From NCBI GenBank assembly GCA_030141585.1, contig JAQIFP010000086.1, forward strand, positions 1 through 24,885: a stretch of DNA of 24,885 nucleotides, written 5' to 3'. Positions 21,028 through 24,885 of this stretch are shown here, piece after piece (position 1 is the stretch's first letter; every line of letters begins with the position of its first letter). The notes beneath the pieces are model-generated. The model had not been told where the DNA came from. It searched no databases and saw only the letters and a program-made list of their open reading frames with translations. A program made the translations under genes and the position numbers. The DNA is from Ophryocystis elektroscirrha (taxonomy: Eukaryota > Apicomplexa > Conoidasida > Neogregarinorida > Ophryocystidae).

Positions 21028-23743
21028 ATGTCCGACATTGAAGAATATAATTTTAAAAAATATCGTCGTTCACCAAGCCGAAGAAGAGATAGATCACATT
21101 ATCGGTCACGTAGCCGTCGACGTTCTACATCTTCCAATGAATCAGTGAGACGGTCACATCATCGTAGTTATCGTTACCGTGATAACCGCAAAAAGAGCAG
21201 TCATAGCTACCGCGATGAGGACGACTTAAAATATCACGATAGAGCAAAAACTAATAGAAAGAGTCGATCTCGGTCCACTAAAAACGATAAAAAATCTCAA
21301 AATGAACCTGAAGCAAGTCAAGAAACATCTTCAGTAAGTATATATACTTGTTAATTTTTTATTTTAATCACATTAGTAATATCAAATATTATGCTTGGCT
21401 ATATATACTCTTAAAACATATACATAATATCTATGCACAATTATTAATTTGTCTAAATTTTTTATTATTATTAATATATTACATTGCATTTAAAATTAAA
21501 ATTACAATATATGTCGAGCATATATGTTTGTTTAATATATATACATATATAAATAAATATATTAGTATATATAGATATATAAATATATTAATTTGAATAG
21601 ATTAACATATATATATATTAAATGTATTTGTGTAAATAAAGAAAAATATTATAAATTTATGTGTATAGCAGAAAAAGAAGAAGCGGACTGGTTGGGATAA
21701 TAACCCGGGCAATCCTGTTGCTCCGCTATTATTAACACCCACAGCTACTGGTTTTACAGCTGTTTTAGCTGGAAAATCTCCGGAAGAAGCCGCTACTTTA
21801 GCGGCTTCACTTCAATTTAAATCCCATGCAACGCAGTTATGTAGAATATATGTAGGCTCTCTCGATTATTCCCTAACAGACCAAGACATCCGTCAAGTAA
21901 ACTAATTGTGTTTACTAGTTCGTAGTAAACTTTTAAGGTATATACATAAACTTTAGGTATTTTCGGCTTTTGGACCTATTATAAGTGTTGATATGCCCAA
22001 AGAAGGAAGTCGCTCAAAAGGTTTTTGTTTTATTGAATACGCTACTCCTGAAGCTGCTCAAATGGCTATCACAACTATGCCTGGTTTTAACCTTAAAGGA
22101 CGGTAATAATTAATTTTTTTTCAATTGCATTTAGTGCCATTAAAGTTGGTCGTCCCACTGCTCTTGGAGGCGGAGCTACTGGAATTCCTTCTATAGGTTT
22201 AATAAAAGACCCTAATGTTAACGCTGCGGAAGCTGGTATGTATCTTTCAAATATACACTTTGATACATACATATACGTATATATATATCAATTAAATATA
22301 TATTGATTATACAGTTATAAATATACATATATAGTTATATATACATATAAAATAATAATTATATATATATACATATATGTACATATATATATATATATAT
22401 ATACATATAATTATTTTAAACAATTATAAAAGTTAGTAATAGAAAAAAATTCTTTTATTATAAATATGTCATTTATTCTATAAAATATATGTAATAAAAA
22501 ATTGTACATCTAATTTATCAAATTTATAATAACTTTTTAGGTCAGCTGGCTGCTGCTATGTTCCTTGCAAATAGTGATAATAATGCATCTAATAATGTAT
22601 CGCCGGAACCCTTAAATCGTATATACGTTGGTTCGGTCCCTTCTACCTTTACGTCTGAAGATATTAAGGTATATTAAAACCGTAAAATTTAAATTCAACG
22701 CCCACGCACAAATAGCAAATCTTTGATGTTTTTGGAAAAATTCTCAGCTGCGACTTGATTCCTAGCGCTGAAAATCCTGCCGTTCATCGCGGTTATGGCT
22801 TCATAGAGTATTCTACTGTTGATGAAGCAAAACTTGCAATAGAAACTATGAATAATTTTGCTATATCAGGTAATTAAATAAATTAAATAATTTTTTAACT
22901 TAGGCAAAATTTTAAAAGTTACTCACGCTTCAGCTGTACGCAGTTTGGGTTTAGAAGTCCCTTCAAGTGGTTATTCCCAATTAATTTCTGGTGCCACAGC
23001 TGCGTTAATGGCTGCGCCAATCCCTCCTGACCAAATACCTCCTTTACCCTCGGATGTATCCAAATTATCTATTCTTCTTCTCAAAGATATGGTTGATCCT
23101 CAGGAAGCAAATAATGAATTAAAGGAAGAGGTATACAATATCATTTTATAAATTTAAAATATATATTCCATCATTAACTTAAACTAAAATTTATTTTTAA
23201 CTAAACATATATATAATATATATTATATATATAATATATATAATAAATATATAATATATATAATAAATATATAATATATAAAAAATGTATAATATATATA
23301 ATATGTATAATATATATAATATATATGATATATATAATATATATAATATATATAATATATATAATATTTATAATATAGATAATGTATAAATATATATAAT
23401 ATATATTTATAATATTTAGCTTCAAATTTAATTATTAATAGTCTTATAATAGTTTTTTTACTTAATAAAATAATTATCTTGTTATTTAGATCCGTCAAGA
23501 ATGTACCAAATACGGAGATATCTATGATATTGCCATAATTTCAGACGCAAATAAAAAAGTTGTTCGTATATTTGTCATATTTAATAACAAAACAAGTAAA
23601 TTTTTTTAAACTAAGGTATTCAATTTAAAATAGGCGCGGACACGGCAGTTCCCATGCTCCATGATCGTTGGTTTGGTGGACGTCGAATAAACGCTAGTAC
23701 TTATGACCCTGAACTGTATCAATCAGAACAGTTCTGGGTTTGA
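21028..23743 (+). CDS. PUF60: PUF60-like poly(U)-binding splicing factor with RS domain and ULM, 9 exons
   Basis: This protein should help recognise 3' splice sites for U2 snRNP. Exons are 21028-21333, 21672-21896, 21957-22102, 22135-22235, 22541-22668, 22716-22869, 22904-23130, 23490-23595 and 23634-23743, giving 500 residues with all phases matching. Residues about 11-95 form an Arg/Ser-rich domain. A UHM-ligand-like motif KKKKRTGWD has Trp110. RRM1 has RNP2 IYVGSL (161-166) and RNP1 KGFCFIEY (198-205). RRM2 has NRIYVGSV and RGYGFIEY. The C-terminal UHM starts at LLLKDMVDPQE and carries the R-W-F loop in DRWFGGR. The RRM spacing and the MVDP segment match PUF60 rather than U2AF65. The RS plus ULM N-terminus is U2AF65-like and is absent from animal PUF60 as I know it. 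Four introns are 32-47 nt; three are over 300 nt and full of TA repeats. Confidence 0.92.
21334..21671 (+). other. 338-nt intron 1 of the PUF60-like gene
   Basis: AT-rich intron with TATATA runs between the RS-domain exon and the ULM exon. The open frame crossing 21348-21596 has composition typical of non-coding AT sequence. Two AGs lie near the end (21668 and 21671); the second keeps KKKKRTGWD in frame. Confidence 0.7.
22236..22540 (+). repeat. 305-nt AT-repeat-filled intron 4 of the PUF60-like gene
   Basis: TATATA, CATATA and (TA)n runs occupy about 22255-22410. The exon junction restores EAG-QLAAAMF in frame. No other feature is seen. Confidence 0.75.
23131..23489 (+). repeat. 359-nt intron 7 of the PUF60-like gene with TATAATATA tandem array
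   Basis: Positions about 23205-23415 are a dense array of TATAATATA-like units of roughly 9-12 nt with point variants. The array gives long but meaningless Ile/Tyr-rich frames on the minus strand. The flanking exons (ELKEE then IRQECTKYGD) continue the UHM domain. Confidence 0.85.
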
Positions 23744-23923
23744 AGTTTTTTTTAAACTCTTAAATAAAAGATAATCTAGATTTTGTTGAAAAACATATTT
23801 TTCTAAGTGCGTTTCCTGTTTACGTAGTCAAATCGACCTGAATATGTGTTAAATTTTAATTAAAATATGTAATAAACATATTTTAATTGTTTTGATTCAC
23901 CATCATAAAATGGTATTTTTATT

Positions 23924-24265
23924 ATGAGCACCGGTTCTTATTCAGAGCATTTTGGTGGCGGGGGATGGTCTGGTATAAGAAAATATATCGTCGATAAGAA
24001 TAACAAAATAAAGAAGCAGTTGTCGGAACAGTATAGGAATGATTCTGAGCTTAATTTAATATTTAAGGGTTGTACTTTTCTTATTAACGGAAAAACAGAA
24101 ATACCAGATTTAAAAGTCAAGGAGCTATTGATTAAGCATGGAGGCGAATATGAGCCATACAACCTTTCTGCCGTAACACATATTATATCCGATAATGTAG
24201 CTATAGGAAACCAGAAATGGCAAAAAATCAGGTAATTTACATCTTCCAATATTATTTTAATTATT

Positions 24266-24316
<51 letters not shown>

Positions 24317-24751
24317 TATAATGGACGGTTTACACCATATAGATCTATTGTTATTTTGTCTTGTAATAATACATATATATATATATATATATTAACAATT
24401 TTTTATAATTAATATATATTGTAAATAATTAATTTTTTTTATAATTAAAATTTAAGATAATCGTACATGGCATTGATAGAGATCGGGGCTATGCAACCAG
24501 ACACCATATAGTTACAACGAAATGGATTCTTGAGTCTATAAAATGTGGCCAAAAATTGAAAGAGTCCTTGTATGTTCCAAAAGAGCTTCAAAGTAGATCA
24601 GACGGCTTTAATAGTTTGACCAAGTTTCTTAAAACAAAAAGTTCTGAAACTTCCAGCATAGATATTGAAACTACAGTACCCACCGAAAATGTATCTCCAT
24701 CAAACAAGAAGTTACTGTGTAATTCAGGTTTGATTTTTTTACAGCCAAAAA

Positions 24752-24756
<5 letters not shown>
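23924..24756 (+). CDS. REV1: REV1-like translesion polymerase, N-terminal BRCT part (3' truncated)
   Basis: REV1 is a Y-family dCMP transferase and the scaffold of translesion DNA synthesis in the nucleus. Exon 1 (23924-24231) joins exon 2 (from 24480) across a 248-nt intron containing a (TA)n run. The protein opens with the family's Gly-Trp-Gly-type patch (GGGGWSGIRKYI). The BRCT domain follows: IFKGCTFLINGKTEIP, KELLIKHGGEYEPY, VTHIISDN, then the conserved Trp in TTKWILESIKCGQKL and YVPKELQ. The BRCT order and the N-terminal patch fit REV1 better than other BRCT proteins. A stop at 24754-24756 ends the open frame after LQPKK. A full REV1 continues into a Y-family polymerase domain, so splicing probably leaves near 24729 (TCAG then GTTTGA), with later exons beyond the window. 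The polymerase part is therefore not visible. Confidence 0.82.
24268..24314. repeat. (TA)n microsatellite in REV1 intron
   Basis: An uninterrupted TA dinucleotide run inside the 248-nt REV1 intron, with a shorter second run at about 24371-24391. Confidence 0.85.

Positions 24757-24798
<42 letters not shown>
24755..24798. repeat. (TA)n microsatellite after the last visible REV1 exon
   Basis: A TA dinucleotide run immediately after the in-frame TAA. By analogy with the other genes here, a TA run directly after an exon suggests that this is intronic and that the gene continues to the right. The remaining sequence to 24885 shows no recognisable exon. Confidence 0.8.
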
Positions 24799-24799
<1 letters not shown>

Positions 24800-24885
24800 G
24801 TAGCAATTTTAATATCATGAATATGCACTTGTATATATAATCGCAATGATAGTGTATTACGATAAGTCTAATAATAATAATATAT

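Noticed and set aside
23201..23498. Ile/Tyr-rich minus-strand open frames
   Set aside because: They are translations of the TATAATATA repeat inside a PUF60 intron.
24588..24818. Minus-strand open frame of 76 residues
   Set aside because: It is antisense to REV1 exon 2, and its N-terminus is translated (TA)n.

Overview
The window comes from a strongly AT-rich, intron-rich nuclear genome of a eukaryotic microbe. I cannot name the lineage. The evidence is spliced genes with GT-AG introns and in-phase exons, purely eukaryotic housekeeping genes (Drs1/DDX27 helicase, syntaxin-16/Tlg2, exportin CSE1, APC1, PUF60, REV1), and (TAA)n, (TTA)n and (TA)n microsatellites. Genes are close together and roughly 70% of the window is coding. 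I modelled 52 complete introns by reading frame and splice sites. Thirty-one are only 29-47 nt; the other 21 are 60-474 nt, and many of those are filled with TA/TATAC repeats.

Layout. 1-185: (TAA)n tract, probably the end of an intron. 186-1268 (+): last exon of a Drs1/DDX27-like DEAD-box helicase. 1265-2857 (+): ten-exon syntaxin-16/Tlg2 Qa-SNARE whose ATG overlaps the helicase stop codon. 7078-2823 (-): twelve-exon CSE1/CAS exportin, complete at 980 codons. 7379-9258 (+): six-exon, 549-residue helical protein of unknown function, divergent from CSE1. 9486-9851 (+): two-exon, 57-residue protein. 9873-11157 (+): bacterial-type D-lactate dehydrogenase split by one intron. 11601-11191 (-): three-exon, 113-residue protein with no long ORF. 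20151-11954 (-): fourteen-exon APC1-like cyclosome scaffold, about 2234 residues. 20707-20295 (-): 127-residue coiled-coil protein, possibly Vps37. 21028-23743 (+): nine-exon PUF60-like splicing factor carrying an RS domain and a UHM-ligand motif. 23924 to the right edge (+): N-terminal BRCT part of REV1.

The genes do not form one pathway. They cover ribosome assembly (Drs1), endosome/TGN trafficking (syntaxin-16, possible Vps37), nuclear transport (CSE1), fermentation (D-LDH), cell-cycle proteolysis (APC1), 3' splice-site recognition (PUF60) and translesion synthesis (REV1). The more unusual features are the tiny introns, the ATGA gene overlap, the U2AF65-like N-terminus on a PUF60-type protein, and three small uncharacterised genes that are visible only after splicing.
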